The notes: generated from the sequence alone by a model not told the origin. Positions 25,332-35,480 are shown, counted from the stretch's first letter. The stretch: 64,000 nucleotides of DNA from Lacibacter sp. H407 (GCF_037892605.1 NZ_JBBKTU010000001.1:186001-250000), one strand, 5' to 3'. A program made the numbers and translations.

Positions 25332-28300
25332 TTATAAACTGAGGTTAATTCCAAAGTTGATCCGGCGAACCGTTGGGTATGCTCCCTGACCGGAGAAATT
25401 GCTTGAACCAACATTTGCTTCACGATCATCGGGCATCTTACTCCAAAAAAGAAGGTTATTACCATTTACATAAAGACGCATTGATTGAATACCTGTTTTT
25501 GTCAACCATAATGGATCTAACGTATACGATATTTCCGCTGTTTTTAAACGAACATAAGAACCGTCGTAGTTGAAGAAATCGCCATAACTATATAACCGGG
25601 ATTTCCATCGGGGAAGTGGTGAAGCAGCATCTGTATTCTCTTTTGTCCAATAATCTCCTTGTTTGAAAACAGAGTTCAGATTTGCAGCGAAGTTTGTTTG
25701 CGCAAGATTCCTTGTTACATTATTAACTGCATAGAATTGAACGAAAATTGAGAAACGTTTGTAATCAAATCCCACGCTGCCGGTGTATGTATTTTGAGGA
25801 CGTTCCGGATAGGCGTAGGGTACATTATCAAAATTGTTAATTACACCATCACCATTGAAATCAATCAGATTAAAGTTGCCGGGTAATTTGTTATTATCGT
25901 TTTGATCCACAACACTGCTACCGTACACTTCATCCCACGTATTGTAATAACCTGAACGCAATTGCGATCTGTACTGTCCGATCTGATAACCCGCCTGCTT
26001 TAAATAATCATCCAATAATTGAGGATCGTCCCGATCGATGATCTCATCCTTTGCATGCGTTATGGCTACATTTCCCCATAAACGCATCTCTCTTTTGCTG
26101 CCAAAGTTTTTGTTGAACTTCAATTCAATTTCATATCCTTGTACAATTGTTTTACCCAGGTTAGATGTTGGTGGTGTACCGCCGAAATAAGCAGGCACCG
26201 CTCTTTGAGTTCCCGCTACTAACACGTCGGTTCTTTGATCTCTGTAAACTTCGAACGTACCTTCAATCAGTCCTCTGAATAATGAGAAATCTAAACCGAT
26301 ATTGGCCTTGGCCACTGTTTCCCAATGGATATCCGGATTACCAATTGTATTTTCTCTGAACCATACATAAGGACTGTTTGCATTGTTATCACCCATTCGT
26401 GATTGACCTCCAAAGGCCCACTGTGTTAGATAAAGATAATTTCCACCAATAGCGTCGTTACCTACCAGACCGTACGAACCACGGATCTTCAACGTGGATA
26501 CCCATGGCAATTTGTCCATGAACTTTTCATTCGTCAATGTCCAACCTACTGCGGCAGAAGGGAAAAAGTCGAACCTGTAATCAGGACCAAATCTTTGTGA
26601 ACCGTTGTAAGCTCCGTTGATCTCAGCAAAGTATCTGTTTGCAAAATTGTATGTGCTTCTAAACACCCAGTCTTCACGAAACTCAGGAAACGAGCTGCCC
26701 TGTGCATTTTCATTGCGCATAAACAAGCCCATGGTTGTGATATTATGCCTTCCGATTTTAGCAGAATGATTCAGTTGTAACTGATACACACGCCTTCTTC
26801 TTGTTTGTCCATTCTGGAAAGCATCAGGACGTACTGACCATTGCGGTAATATATAATCGAACTGATTAGGACCTGCTGTGTTTCTGTATTGCACTCTTCC
26901 GTCAGGAGCGATCCATTTAACGATCGCACTTCCATCATCAAATTGACCACCTTGCGCAACAAACGTATTATCTAAAGAATACGAACCTCTAAACGAAAGG
27001 TTTTTTACCAACATCCCCAGATCCTGTGTCAATATAAAATCGGTTGTCATCTGCGTAGTCTTCGTATTTCTTACCCCGTTGTTTGAAAGTATGTGTGCAG
27101 GGTTATTGGTTGACACTGGATCAAGCGGATAATAACCAAAAGCACCATCACTGTACTGCGGATAAAAAAGATCGGGTGCAAGACCATAAATTCCCTGATA
27201 CCATGAATATTCAAAACCGCTCCATGTATCCTGTCTTTTTCCATAAAGTGTGGAAATGTTAGTTGAGAGCGTAGTACTTTTTGTTAGTTTGAAATCAAGG
27301 TTTGCACGAATATTTAACCTGTCGTAAAAAAATCCCGGCTTGTAACCTTTTCCATTGTCAGGGATTTTCATAATGTCGCCTTCATGAAGAAAATCTACAG
27401 AAGTAAAATATTTTACAAAACTTGATCCGCCTGAAATATTGATGTTGGCATTTTGTGCCATCGCCATTTTCTTTAATGACTCAGCCTGCCAGTCAATATT
27501 GGGATATTGCTGTGCTTCTTGCGCATTTGCAGGGTTACGATATTTATCAATAATTGCCTGCGGTGTATAATCTTGCCAGGATGCCGGACTAACGCCCAAC
27601 TCCCGTTCGATCGCCATATTTCTGATTGTTAACGCATCATATGCATCGTACTTCTCGGGCAAACGAGAAGGAACTTTCATTGTAGAGTTAACTGTAATAT
27701 TGATGTTTGCTTTACCTTCTACACCTCTTTTAGTAGTGATAAGAACAACACCGTTTGCACCTTTTACACCAAACACGGCTGTAGCAGATGCATCTTTTAA
27801 TATCGAAACACTTTCTACTGAACCAATATCAACTCCAGCCATAGGACGTTCAATACCATCTACTAAAATGAGTGGTCCTGCACTGTTCCATGTTCCCTGA
27901 CCCCGTATAAAAATGAGCGGATCTTCAGCACCCGGCATACCTGTTCCCTGTACAGTTATAACGCCCGGTACATTACCTGTAAGTGCGGCACCTATATTGG
28001 AAACACCACCCGCACGCTGAAGTACTTTACCTGTTGTTTGAGTAATGGCACCAACAACGCTTTCTTTCTTCTGTCGACCATAACCCACCACCACAACGTC
28101 TTCTAACGTAGAGCGTGCAACACTTAACCTTACTTCGATGATATTTTGGTCTCCTACATTCACTTCCAACTCATCCATTCCAACATAACTGATCAAAAGC
28201 GTTTTGTCTTTTGATGGAATTGTTATTTTGAAATTACCAGCGGCATCGGTTGTAGTTACAATAGCGGTACCTTTTACCTTAACGGTAGCCCCGGAAAGGG

Positions 28301-28436
28301 CAACACCAGAAGAATCTTTAACTGACCCCGAAACCGTTTGTGCACTTACTTGTGCCATAACCGGTAACCCCGCCAATAAAATCCCGAAAAGAGCAAGTGT
28401 CAGCTTATGCAGCCAGTTGTTTGCCACGCATTTCAT
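25332..28436 (-). CDS. SusC/RagA TonB-dependent outer-membrane receptor (xusA position)
   Basis: A 1034-residue receptor, first gene of the main operon. A signal peptide (to about residue 29, VMAQ) is followed by a CarboxypepD-regulatory-like domain (VSGSVKDSSGVALSGATVKVKG). Next comes a TonB-box-like strand LEDVVVVGYG at about 112-121, then the plug (LILVDGIERPM and VSILKDASATAVFGVKGANG). The beta-barrel ends RRINFGINLSL. There is no STN domain ahead of residue 30, which matters for how the neighbouring sigma factor could receive a signal. It works with the adjacent SusD to bring oligosaccharides across the outer membrane. Confidence 0.95.
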   Translation of the reverse strand: MKCVANNWLHKLTLALFGILLAGLPVMAQVSAQTVSGSVKDSSGVALSGATVKVKGTAIVTTTDAAGNFKITIPSKDKTLLISYVGMDELEVNVGDQNIIEVRLSVARSTLEDVVVVGYGRQKKESVVGAITQTTGKVLQRAGGVSNIGAALTGNVPGVITVQGTGMPGAEDPLIFIRGQGTWNSAGPLILVDGIERPMAGVDIGSVESVSILKDASATAVFGVKGANGVVLITTKRGVEGKANINITVNSTMKVPSRLPEKYDAYDALTIRNMAIERELGVSPASWQDYTPQAIIDKYRNPANAQEAQQYPNIDWQAESLKKMAMAQNANINISGGSSFVKYFTSVDFLHEGDIMKIPDNGKGYKPGFFYDRLNIRANLDFKLTKSTTLSTNISTLYGKRQDTWSGFEYSWYQGIYGLAPDLFYPQYSDGAFGYYPLDPVSTNNPAHILSNNGVRNTKTTQMTTDFILTQDLGMLVKNLSFRGSYSLDNTFVAQGGQFDDGSAIVKWIAPDGRVQYRNTAGPNQFDYILPQWSVRPDAFQNGQTRRRRVYQLQLNHSAKIGRHNITTMGLFMRNENAQGSSFPEFREDWVFRSTYNFANRYFAEINGAYNGSQRFGPDYRFDFFPSAAVGWTLTNEKFMDKLPWVSTLKIRGSYGLVGNDAIGGNYLYLTQWAFGGQSRMGDNNANSPYVWFRENTIGNPDIHWETVAKANIGLDFSLFRGLIEGTFEVYRDQRTDVLVAGTQRAVPAYFGGTPPTSNLGKTIVQGYEIELKFNKNFGSKREMRLWGNVAITHAKDEIIDRDDPQLLDDYLKQAGYQIGQYRSQLRSGYYNTWDEVYGSSVVDQNDNNKLPGNFNLIDFNGDGVINNFDNVPYAYPERPQNTYTGSVGFDYKRFSIFVQFYAVNNVTRNLAQTNFAANLNSVFKQGDYWTKENTDAASPLPRWKSRLYSYGDFFNYDGSYVRLKTAEISYTLDPLWLTKTGIQSMRLYVNGNNLLFWSKMPDDREANVGSSNFSGQGAYPTVRRINFGINLSL

Positions 28437-28641
28437 ACTTGATTTTTTTAATTTATAGAAAGCCTTGATTTTGACATTTTATATAACATTCCTTCCTGAA
28501 TACTTTGTGGTTATTCGCTCACTTCATCTTCCTGTAACTACTCCTATCGTTTCTCAATAAGTAAATCCTTTTTTATTGCCGGATCTTCAGGTGTGTTTCA
28601 TAAGCCTTAGCTAATGCCGACTGATTGACTCGTTCCTATTC

Positions 28642-28881
28642 TTATTTCAGAGATGAACCAAGCAAGTGGCTTCTCAAACGTTGCAAATGTTTTTCGTAAG
28701 CCTTTTCTTTTCTTCTGGTTGAATCGCTCACTGTTTTGTTTCGTAAATTCTCAAACATCATCATGCGGCTGAAATAATCAGGATATTGATTCAATAGCAT
28801 GTTCAATTTCTCTTTGTCGTTGCCTGCTTCGCCATTTAATTTTAAACTGTACAATATCCAAAGTCGCTGATCCAAAAACAT
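28642..28881 (-). CDS. small FecR-N-terminal-like protein between sigma factor and SusC
   Basis: A 79-residue hydrophilic protein. The start DQRLWILYSLKLNGEAGNDKE, then LNMLLNQYP and KAYEKHLQRL, follow the pattern of the N-terminal sigma-binding domain of FecR anti-sigma factors (RLW-x5-KLSGEA, then AFERHLxRM). The membrane helix and periplasmic FecR domain are absent. It lies 144 bases after the ECF sigma gene and 205 before susC on the same strand. It could be a soluble anti-sigma factor or co-activator for that sigma factor, or the stump of a deleted fecR. The family call rests on a short pattern. Confidence 0.55.
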   Translation of the reverse strand: MFLDQRLWILYSLKLNGEAGNDKEKLNMLLNQYPDYFSRMMMFENLRNKTVSDSTRRKEKAYEKHLQRLRSHLLGSSLK

Positions 28882-29025
28882 TACTGTGTAGCTTTATATA
28901 AGCATAGACAGCGGAGAATTTAAAATGTACTAAAGACATTTATTTTTTATTTGAAAGAACTTTTGCCGGTCCGAGAGGAAAAGACCGTCGATCGAAAAGT
29001 TGTCACCAACAAACCTGTAATCCGC

Positions 29026-29634
29026 TTAGTCTGTTTGCAAAGGATTACCGCCACCTATCAAATTTGGAATAGCCAAACCACATCGGGCAGAAACCCGGTA
29101 CGACAGTGCATTTCCAATTTTTTTTGTAGCAATTGACATTTGATTACGTACCGTAAAAACAGAAATATTCAATACAGCCGCTACTTCTTTATATTTTAAC
29201 CCCTCTTCCTTTACTAATTGAAACACAATTTTACATTGGGTAGGAAGCCCCTGCACCACTTGTTCGATTCCTTTAATTGTTTCATTTGAAATAAACAGAT
29301 CTTCCGGGCTGTTGAACTCAACAACAGTTTCCATATCTACATCATGTAGCTGGGATGCCGGGTTTCTTGCATTTTTTTCGATATAGTTGAGGGAAAAATT
29401 CCGGGCTGTGGTATAGAGGTAGGCCTTGAGATTATCGATTTGAAGAAGCTGACTTCTGATCTGCCATAATTTAATAAATACGTCGGAGACAATTTCTTCT
29501 GCACCTTCCCGAGACTTAACGAGGGAAAAAGAAAATCGATGAAGACCATCAAACAAAAGCATATACAGTTCCTTATATGCACGCATGTCCTCATGTACAG
29601 CAATTTGGCGTTGCAAATCTTTAACTACTTCCAT
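29026..29634 (-). CDS. ECF sigma-70 factor (SusC-linked type)
   Basis: A 202-residue RNA polymerase sigma factor with only regions 2 and 4. Region 2 includes LYMLLFDGLHRFSFSLVKS and AEEIVSDVFIKLWQ. Region 4 includes LPTQCKIVFQLVKEEGLKYKEVA and the recognition helix ISVFTVRNQMSIA. This is the FecI-like group common in Bacteroidota, where it drives transcription of susC/susD-like genes after release from a FecR-type anti-sigma factor. It heads the transcription unit leading to the xylan operon. The C-terminal 25 residues (RCGLAIPNLIGGGN) are not family-typical. Confidence 0.92.
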   Translation of the reverse strand: MEVVKDLQRQIAVHEDMRAYKELYMLLFDGLHRFSFSLVKSREGAEEIVSDVFIKLWQIRSQLLQIDNLKAYLYTTARNFSLNYIEKNARNPASQLHDVDMETVVEFNSPEDLFISNETIKGIEQVVQGLPTQCKIVFQLVKEEGLKYKEVAAVLNISVFTVRNQMSIATKKIGNALSYRVSARCGLAIPNLIGGGNPLQTD

Positions 29635-30348
29635 ATGGCAATTAGTAATGGTAAACTTGAATCACATGCAATGGCATCACGAAAACTTTCCCTGAATGCT
29701 CAAAGCAGCTGACTCAACTTTAATGTTTGGTTATCTACACAATCGTTCGAATACCGGTTAAAACACGGCTGGCAAAGGGCTCAAATGTTTATTTTGAAAG
29801 CTTTGCGTTTGCAAGAATCCAACCGGGTAACACTTCAAATTTTTTTCAGCAATTCAAGTAAAAATCCATCGGTGCTAAAAAACTCTTCTTGTGTATCCAA
29901 AACTAATTTTTGAATCCTCTAAGGGCTGGCTCATTTGTTGAAACTTATAGAACAAATGTTCAATTTTGATTTTATGCAACCGATTAGATTGATTGATATT
30001 CAGTTAGTTACATTTTTGCCTATTTTTTGAACAATGCGCAACTTTAGAAAACAAGTTTTACTTTAGCAGTTGTGATCGCTTTTTTGATTTGGATAAAAAA
30101 TGGCACTGTGTGGATGTGTTTTACTTTCTGTTTAGTAGAAATTTTGTGTGCATCAGAATGAGCTCTTTTGTAAAATTTTGAAGCAAAGCAGCCTTTTGAG
30201 TGAACAGAAAATCTTGTTGAACCAAGTAACGAAATGAGTTTCCAAGTTGTCTTTCAAAACAAATGATCGCATCTTATTTTAACCGATGAGTTGCAGTTCA
30301 ATTACTGCAGTATTGTGTAACATTTAAAGCAATTGCCTGCCGGCCCAA
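29635..30348. other. divergent regulatory region between sigma factor and hybrid regulator genes
   Basis: A 714-base AT-rich gap with no convincing gene on either strand. It must hold the promoters of both regulators. T-rich near-matches to the -7 element occur (for example TATTTTTTG at 30020-30028), but no exact TAnnTTTG was found. Leader length and composition would allow regulatory sites for the hybrid regulator. Confidence 0.45.
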
Positions 30349-33300
30349 ATGTCAAAAAATACATCTCTTTTACTTTTCTGCATATGTTTCTTCACCTGGC
30401 TCTCAACAGCCACTGCACAAGAGGATATCAATTTTACCTCACTAACCACAAAGGACGGGCTGTCGTCAAATAATGTAAACGCAATTTTAAGAGACAGGTA
30501 TGGGTTTATGTGGTTTGCCACCGACGATGGATTGGACAGATTTGATGGCGCCAATTTTAAGGTTTATCGAAACAAACCAATGGATTCTAGCAGTTTGCAA
30601 GCCAATGAAATTTTATCGCTCCATGAAGATAAAGACGGTAATTTATGGGTTGGTACAAGTAGTGGATCTCTCAGCTTATACGATCGAAAAAAAGATCACT
30701 TCATTAATTTTCCGGCTAACTACCTGGGCAAAAATGCCATTCGGCACAATGTAATTCCAAGTGTTTGCAGCGACTCACAGGATAGGTTGTGGATCGGTCA
30801 TTACGACGGCATAAGTTTACTGGATAAAAAAACGCAACAGATCTCAGATTTCACAACCAGCAATGGCTCCCGTTTTACAAAAAACTGTAACACCCTTTTT
30901 GAAGATAGCAAACAGAGGATGTGGATCGGAACTTCAGAAGGATTGTTCCTATATCTGCAAGAAACAAACTCTCTCACTCAATTCGTTTATTCTGCAAACG
31001 ACCCAACTAGTTTAAGTAACAACCTCGTGCAAAGCATAACGGAAGACAAAGATGGAAATATATGGATCGGCACACATGACGGGTTGAATATCTTAGCTGA
31101 GAATGGTAAAGAATTTATCAAGTTCAGGCATACCGAAGGAAATCAACAAACACTCAACAGCAATGTAATTTATTCACTCGTTGCTGATGATTCAAATAAA
31201 CTGTGGATCGGTACATCAAAGGGACTGAACATACTGGATCTAAAAACAAAACGCATTACAGGTTATACGTTTGATCCACGAAATACAAATAGTCTTTCAG
31301 GCAATAGTATTCGTTGTGTTTACCTTGCCAAAGAAGGTATATGCTGGATCGGTACATTTTTAAGCGGTATAAGCAAATATGATAAGAATCTTACCCTGTT
31401 TAATTTGGTACAAAGCAACCCCTTTGACAAACAAGGATTGAACGCTTCCATTGTTACATCGTTCGCAGAAACTAAAGATGGAAATGTTTTTATTGGCACT
31501 GATGACGGAGGGCTTAGTTTGTTTGATCCGAAAACAAAATTATTTCAGCAAATCAATATTAAGACCAGGCGTCCGGAAGGTAACCGGCTTGCGATCATGA
31601 CCCTGACAATGTCAAGGAATCAGCAGTTATTGATCGGAACGTTCGGTGATGGGTATTTTGTGTATGATCCTTCATCAGGTAAATACGAACAGTTGCTACG
31701 GGGACCAAAACCGACAGACATTAATTCCAATCAGATCTATTGTATTAAAGAAGATAAAGCAGGAAACCGATGGATCGGTACTAACGGAAATGGTATTGTG
31801 GTTTTAACAAAGGAAAATAAGGCGTTATTCAAATTTACGCCTAACCCCACTTTGCCGAATGACATTAAATTACCTATCAACGGATACATTCGTGATATTT
31901 TGGAAGCTAAAAATGGCGAGATGTGGATTGCTACGCATGGTGGAGGAATCGCCGTTTATAATCCTATTTCTCAAAAATTTACGATTTACACAACTTTCAA
32001 TGGAAAATTGCCGAACGATAAGGTTCTTACCTTATTGGAAGACAGAAAAGGAAATATTTGGGCCGGTACGTTTGGCGGAGGCTTGGGGTTATTTAACCGG
32101 AAGACAAGCGAGTTCATTTCTTACTCCGAGAAAGAAGGACTCAACAACAATAATGTCTACAAAATTCTTGAAGACAATAACGGGCTTCTTTGGATCAGTA
32201 CAAACAAGGGGCTCAGCAGCTTTGATACAGACAGTAAAAAGATCAACAACTATAATCATCATAACGGCATTCAAAACAATACGTTTATTCGTGGATCAGG
32301 CTTACGAGTACAAAGCGGTGATTTGTTTTTTGGAGGCCACGAAGGTTTCAACTATTTCAATCCTGCAAATCTTAAACGGAATAAGATTATACCGCCTGTG
32401 ATCTTTACCGACCTGAAAATTTCTAATACATCTGTAGTTCCATCGGAAGACGGACCCATACAGGAAAATATTACTACTGCTGCAGCAATAAATCTCAAGT
32501 ACAAGCAAAACTTTGCAATAAGTTTTGTGGGCATAAACTATACTGATCCTGAACAAAATCAGTATGAATACAAGCTGGAAGGTTTTGACAGAGAATGGAT
32601 CAATATCGGCAATGCTTCAACGGTATCGTATACAAATATATCTCCCGGCAACTATGTTTTTCGGGTAAGGGCAAGCAATAATAATGGTGTATGGAATACA
32701 CAAGGAGCGTCGATAAAGATCAATGTACATCCCCCGTTCTGGCGCACCATTTACGCTTATCTGTTGTATGCATTGATCATTATTGCTGCACTTACCTATT
32801 TCCGCCACAGAAGTATTGAAAAAATAAGACGTAAGTATATACTTGAGCAGGAACGGTTTCATGCAGAGCAGGAACGGAAGGAAGCAGAACGATTGCATGA
32901 GCTGGACCAACTGAAACTTAAATTTCTTACAAACCTCAGTCATGAATTCCGGACACCTATTTCGTTGATACTTGGTCCTGTTGACAGCCTTATGAAAGAG
33001 GAAAAAAACAACGCTTTCAAGGTTCAGCTGAATATGATCAAGCGTAATGGCAAACGACTGTTGAACCTTGTTAACCAACTGCTCGACTTCCGTAAAATGG
33101 AAGAACAGGAATTAAAGTTGCAAGTAAAAGAAGGCGACCTTATTTTCTTTGCGAAGGATGTTTTTGATTCGTTCCAGGACTTGTCTGAAAGAAAGAAAAT
33201 TAATTTTTCATTTACGTGCAGCATTGAAAAATTCAACACCTTATTTGATCACGATAAAGTAGAACGTATACTCTTCAACCTTTTATCCAATGCATTCAAA

Positions 33301-34488
33301 TTTACATTTGAAGGAGGAGCCATCAATTTCGAAATTGAAAAGAGAAGTAGCAACACTACAGAGCAGGTGGAATGGATAGCGATGAAAATTCAAGATTCGG
33401 GGATTGGAATTCCACCCGATAAACAAGAAATTATTTTCGAACGCTTTTTTCAGAATACAACGGCTGAATCAATACTGAATCAAGGCTCCGGAATTGGGCT
33501 TGCAATTACCAAAGAATTTGTAAAAATGCATGGCGGGAAAATTGAGGTGGAAAGTGAAGTTGGAAAAGGAAGTACATTCACCATACATCTTCCCTTTGAG
33601 GAGTTACAAACAACAAACGAACAAGCGGTTCGACCATCTGAAACAGAATCAGAATTTACGGAGCCTGTCTTAATTGAAGAAGAGACAAAGGAATATGCTC
33701 AAGACAATCCCACATCAATCATCCCGTCAATTTTATTAGTTGAAGACAATGACGATTTCCGGTTTTATCTCAAAGAAAACCTTCGTTTACAATATAAAGT
33801 TTTTGAAGCTACCAACGGATTAGAAGGTTGGCAAAAAGCCCTGTCCGTACACCCAAGTTTGATTGTAAGTGATATTAATATGCCGTACATGGACGGCATT
33901 CAACTGTGCAAGAAAATTAAAGAAGATAAACGGACCGGTCATATACCGGTAATTCTGTTAACTGCTTTAACTGATGAAAAAAATCAAATCGAAGGTTTGA
34001 AGACAGGAGCTAACGACTACATCACAAAGCCATTCAATTTTGAAGTGCTTATAGCCAAGGTTAAAAATATTTTAGTGTTGAATGATACACTAAAGAATAC
34101 CTATACAAAAAGAGTGGAGGTATTAACTCCCAAGGTGAAAGCAGAATCGTCCAATGACAAACTAATTAAAAAAATTGTACTTTATATCGAGGACAATCTT
34201 ACAGACACGCAGTTGTCTGTAGAAACCTTAAGCCGGCATGTGGGCATGAGCAGAGGTACACTCTATAATAAATTACTTGAGTTAACAGGTCAAACACCCG
34301 TGGAATTTATTCGTTCAGTTAAACTTGACAAAGCTGCTGAGCTCTTAGAAAATAATGAGCTCACCATTGCAGAAGTAGCTTACTCAGCAGGGTTCTCCAC
34401 TCCGAATTATTTTGCCAAAGCATTTAAGGCGAAATTTAATATGCTGCCTTCGGAGTATATCATCAAGAAAAGAAAATCAAACCAATAA
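30349..34488 (+). CDS. hybrid two-component system regulator (sensor, kinase, receiver and AraC output in one protein)
   Basis: A 1379-residue inner-membrane regulator. After a signal peptide (to about residue 24, TATAQ) come at least twelve Reg_prop blades with motifs such as NLWVGT, RLWIGH, NIWIGTHDG, EMWIATHGGG and NIWAGTFGGG, forming two periplasmic propellers. Then come a Y_Y_Y domain (about 720-790), one membrane helix (about 798-819), an H-box SHEFRTPISL (His865), an ATPase with DSGIGI and GSGIGLAI, a receiver with SDINMP (Asp1175) and TKPF, and an AraC-type HTH at the C-terminus. All catalytic residues look intact. In such proteins a released oligosaccharide binds the propeller and switches on the adjacent PUL; the position suggests a xylan-derived ligand, as for XynR-like regulators. 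Confidence 0.95.
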   Translation: MSKNTSLLLFCICFFTWLSTATAQEDINFTSLTTKDGLSSNNVNAILRDRYGFMWFATDDGLDRFDGANFKVYRNKPMDSSSLQANEILSLHEDKDGNLWVGTSSGSLSLYDRKKDHFINFPANYLGKNAIRHNVIPSVCSDSQDRLWIGHYDGISLLDKKTQQISDFTTSNGSRFTKNCNTLFEDSKQRMWIGTSEGLFLYLQETNSLTQFVYSANDPTSLSNNLVQSITEDKDGNIWIGTHDGLNILAENGKEFIKFRHTEGNQQTLNSNVIYSLVADDSNKLWIGTSKGLNILDLKTKRITGYTFDPRNTNSLSGNSIRCVYLAKEGICWIGTFLSGISKYDKNLTLFNLVQSNPFDKQGLNASIVTSFAETKDGNVFIGTDDGGLSLFDPKTKLFQQINIKTRRPEGNRLAIMTLTMSRNQQLLIGTFGDGYFVYDPSSGKYEQLLRGPKPTDINSNQIYCIKEDKAGNRWIGTNGNGIVVLTKENKALFKFTPNPTLPNDIKLPINGYIRDILEAKNGEMWIATHGGGIAVYNPISQKFTIYTTFNGKLPNDKVLTLLEDRKGNIWAGTFGGGLGLFNRKTSEFISYSEKEGLNNNNVYKILEDNNGLLWISTNKGLSSFDTDSKKINNYNHHNGIQNNTFIRGSGLRVQSGDLFFGGHEGFNYFNPANLKRNKIIPPVIFTDLKISNTSVVPSEDGPIQENITTAAAINLKYKQNFAISFVGINYTDPEQNQYEYKLEGFDREWINIGNASTVSYTNISPGNYVFRVRASNNNGVWNTQGASIKINVHPPFWRTIYAYLLYALIIIAALTYFRHRSIEKIRRKYILEQERFHAEQERKEAERLHELDQLKLKFLTNLSHEFRTPISLILGPVDSLMKEEKNNAFKVQLNMIKRNGKRLLNLVNQLLDFRKMEEQELKLQVKEGDLIFFAKDVFDSFQDLSERKKINFSFTCSIEKFNTLFDHDKVERILFNLLSNAFKFTFEGGAINFEIEKRSSNTTEQVEWIAMKIQDSGIGIPPDKQEIIFERFFQNTTAESILNQGSGIGLAITKEFVKMHGGKIEVESEVGKGSTFTIHLPFEELQTTNEQAVRPSETESEFTEPVLIEEETKEYAQDNPTSIIPSILLVEDNDDFRFYLKENLRLQYKVFEATNGLEGWQKALSVHPSLIVSDINMPYMDGIQLCKKIKEDKRTGHIPVILLTALTDEKNQIEGLKTGANDYITKPFNFEVLIAKVKNILVLNDTLKNTYTKRVEVLTPKVKAESSNDKLIKKIVLYIEDNLTDTQLSVETLSRHVGMSRGTLYNKLLELTGQTPVEFIRSVKLDKAAELLENNELTIAEVAYSAGFSTPNYFAKAFKAKFNMLPSEYIIKKRKSNQ

Positions 34489-34549
34489 TGCGATATAGTA
34501 ATCAGAATTCTATAAGATAAGTATGCACAAATACATTGGCATTGTTACA

Positions 34550-35431
34550 TCATGCTTTCTTACTAATTGCCCGTTTCTTTTGTACAAGATACAACCCAAC
34601 CGAAACCAGCAGCACACCCGCAACTGTGTAAAGACTGATCGGTTCGTTCAAACTAATTGCAGCAATAATAAATCCAAACACCGGACAAAGAAACAACCAG
34701 TAAGATGCAGTTACGGCATTTCGTTTCAACAACCATAACCAAAGCTGCACGGCAGCAATAGATACCGGAACAGCCAACCACAAGACCGGACCAAAAAAAT
34801 CCATATCATACCGGTTGAGTTCTGCTTTGTAGGTAAACAGTAAAACAGGGAGGAGTAATACACCGCCGATCAATGTTTGCCAACCATTGATGGTAAGAAT
34901 ATGCAGATCGGTCCATTTGTTACTTGAAAAATAAATAGCGCCGACAGAATAAGCCAACATACTCACCAGCATAATTAGAATACCATTGACCGTTGCAAAA
35001 CTATTTTGTAACAACGGCCATGCAGCTACAACCACACCTGCACTGCAGAGTAATAAACTCAGCCAATGTTTTACGCTCATCTTATGATCGAATAAGGCAG
35101 CAGACAGAATGCTGATGAGTACAGGGTTAACAGCAACGGCCATACTTCCTAACCCTGCCGATACTTCCTGCATGGCCACCACGTATAAACCGAGATACAA
35201 ACTGATATTGAGCAAGCCGTAAATGGAAACAGCCAGCCATTCTTTTTTTTGCGGTAAGCGTTTGCGCCAGATAAGGTGTACGAAGATCAACATGCCTACG
35301 CCACCAATGAAGAAACGGGCTACTGCTATTACAAATGGTTGTGCTGATTGCAAAGCAATTTTAGTAGCGGCTGCGGCCGATGACCACAACAACGCAAATA
35401 ATACACCCGCCAAAAGATATTTCCCGTTCAT
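34550..35431 (-). CDS. EamA/DMT-family transporter
   Basis: A 293-residue inner-membrane protein with about ten helices in two EamA repeats. The first repeat begins LLAGVLFALLWSSAAAATK, including the typical W-S/G-x-N/A pattern, and ends AVVVAAWPLL. The second begins GILIMLVSMLAYSVGAIY. Family members export amino acids, nucleobases or other metabolites; the substrate cannot be read from sequence. It is convergent with the hybrid regulator and does not look linked to the PUL. Confidence 0.88.
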   Translation of the reverse strand: MNGKYLLAGVLFALLWSSAAAATKIALQSAQPFVIAVARFFIGGVGMLIFVHLIWRKRLPQKKEWLAVSIYGLLNISLYLGLYVVAMQEVSAGLGSMAVAVNPVLISILSAALFDHKMSVKHWLSLLLCSAGVVVAAWPLLQNSFATVNGILIMLVSMLAYSVGAIYFSSNKWTDLHILTINGWQTLIGGVLLLPVLLFTYKAELNRYDMDFFGPVLWLAVPVSIAAVQLWLWLLKRNAVTASYWLFLCPVFGFIIAAISLNEPISLYTVAGVLLVSVGLYLVQKKRAISKKA

Positions 35432-35480
35432 AAAGAAAATGAAAAAGGAAAAATAGGAACAAATCGGTTTTTCAACGATT

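Noticed and set aside
30008-30028. T-rich elements TACATTTTTG and TATTTTTTG before the hybrid regulator
   Set aside because: Each has one or two extra T residues relative to TAnnTTTG and there is no properly spaced TTTG, so they are not listed as promoters.
31859-32401. 180-residue frame inside the hybrid regulator gene
   Set aside because: It is an alternative frame of the propeller repeats; only the long frame shows continuous domain structure.
34523-34738. 71-residue plus-strand frame after the hybrid regulator
   Set aside because: It is antisense to the C-terminus of the DMT transporter and shows no signal, helix or family pattern.
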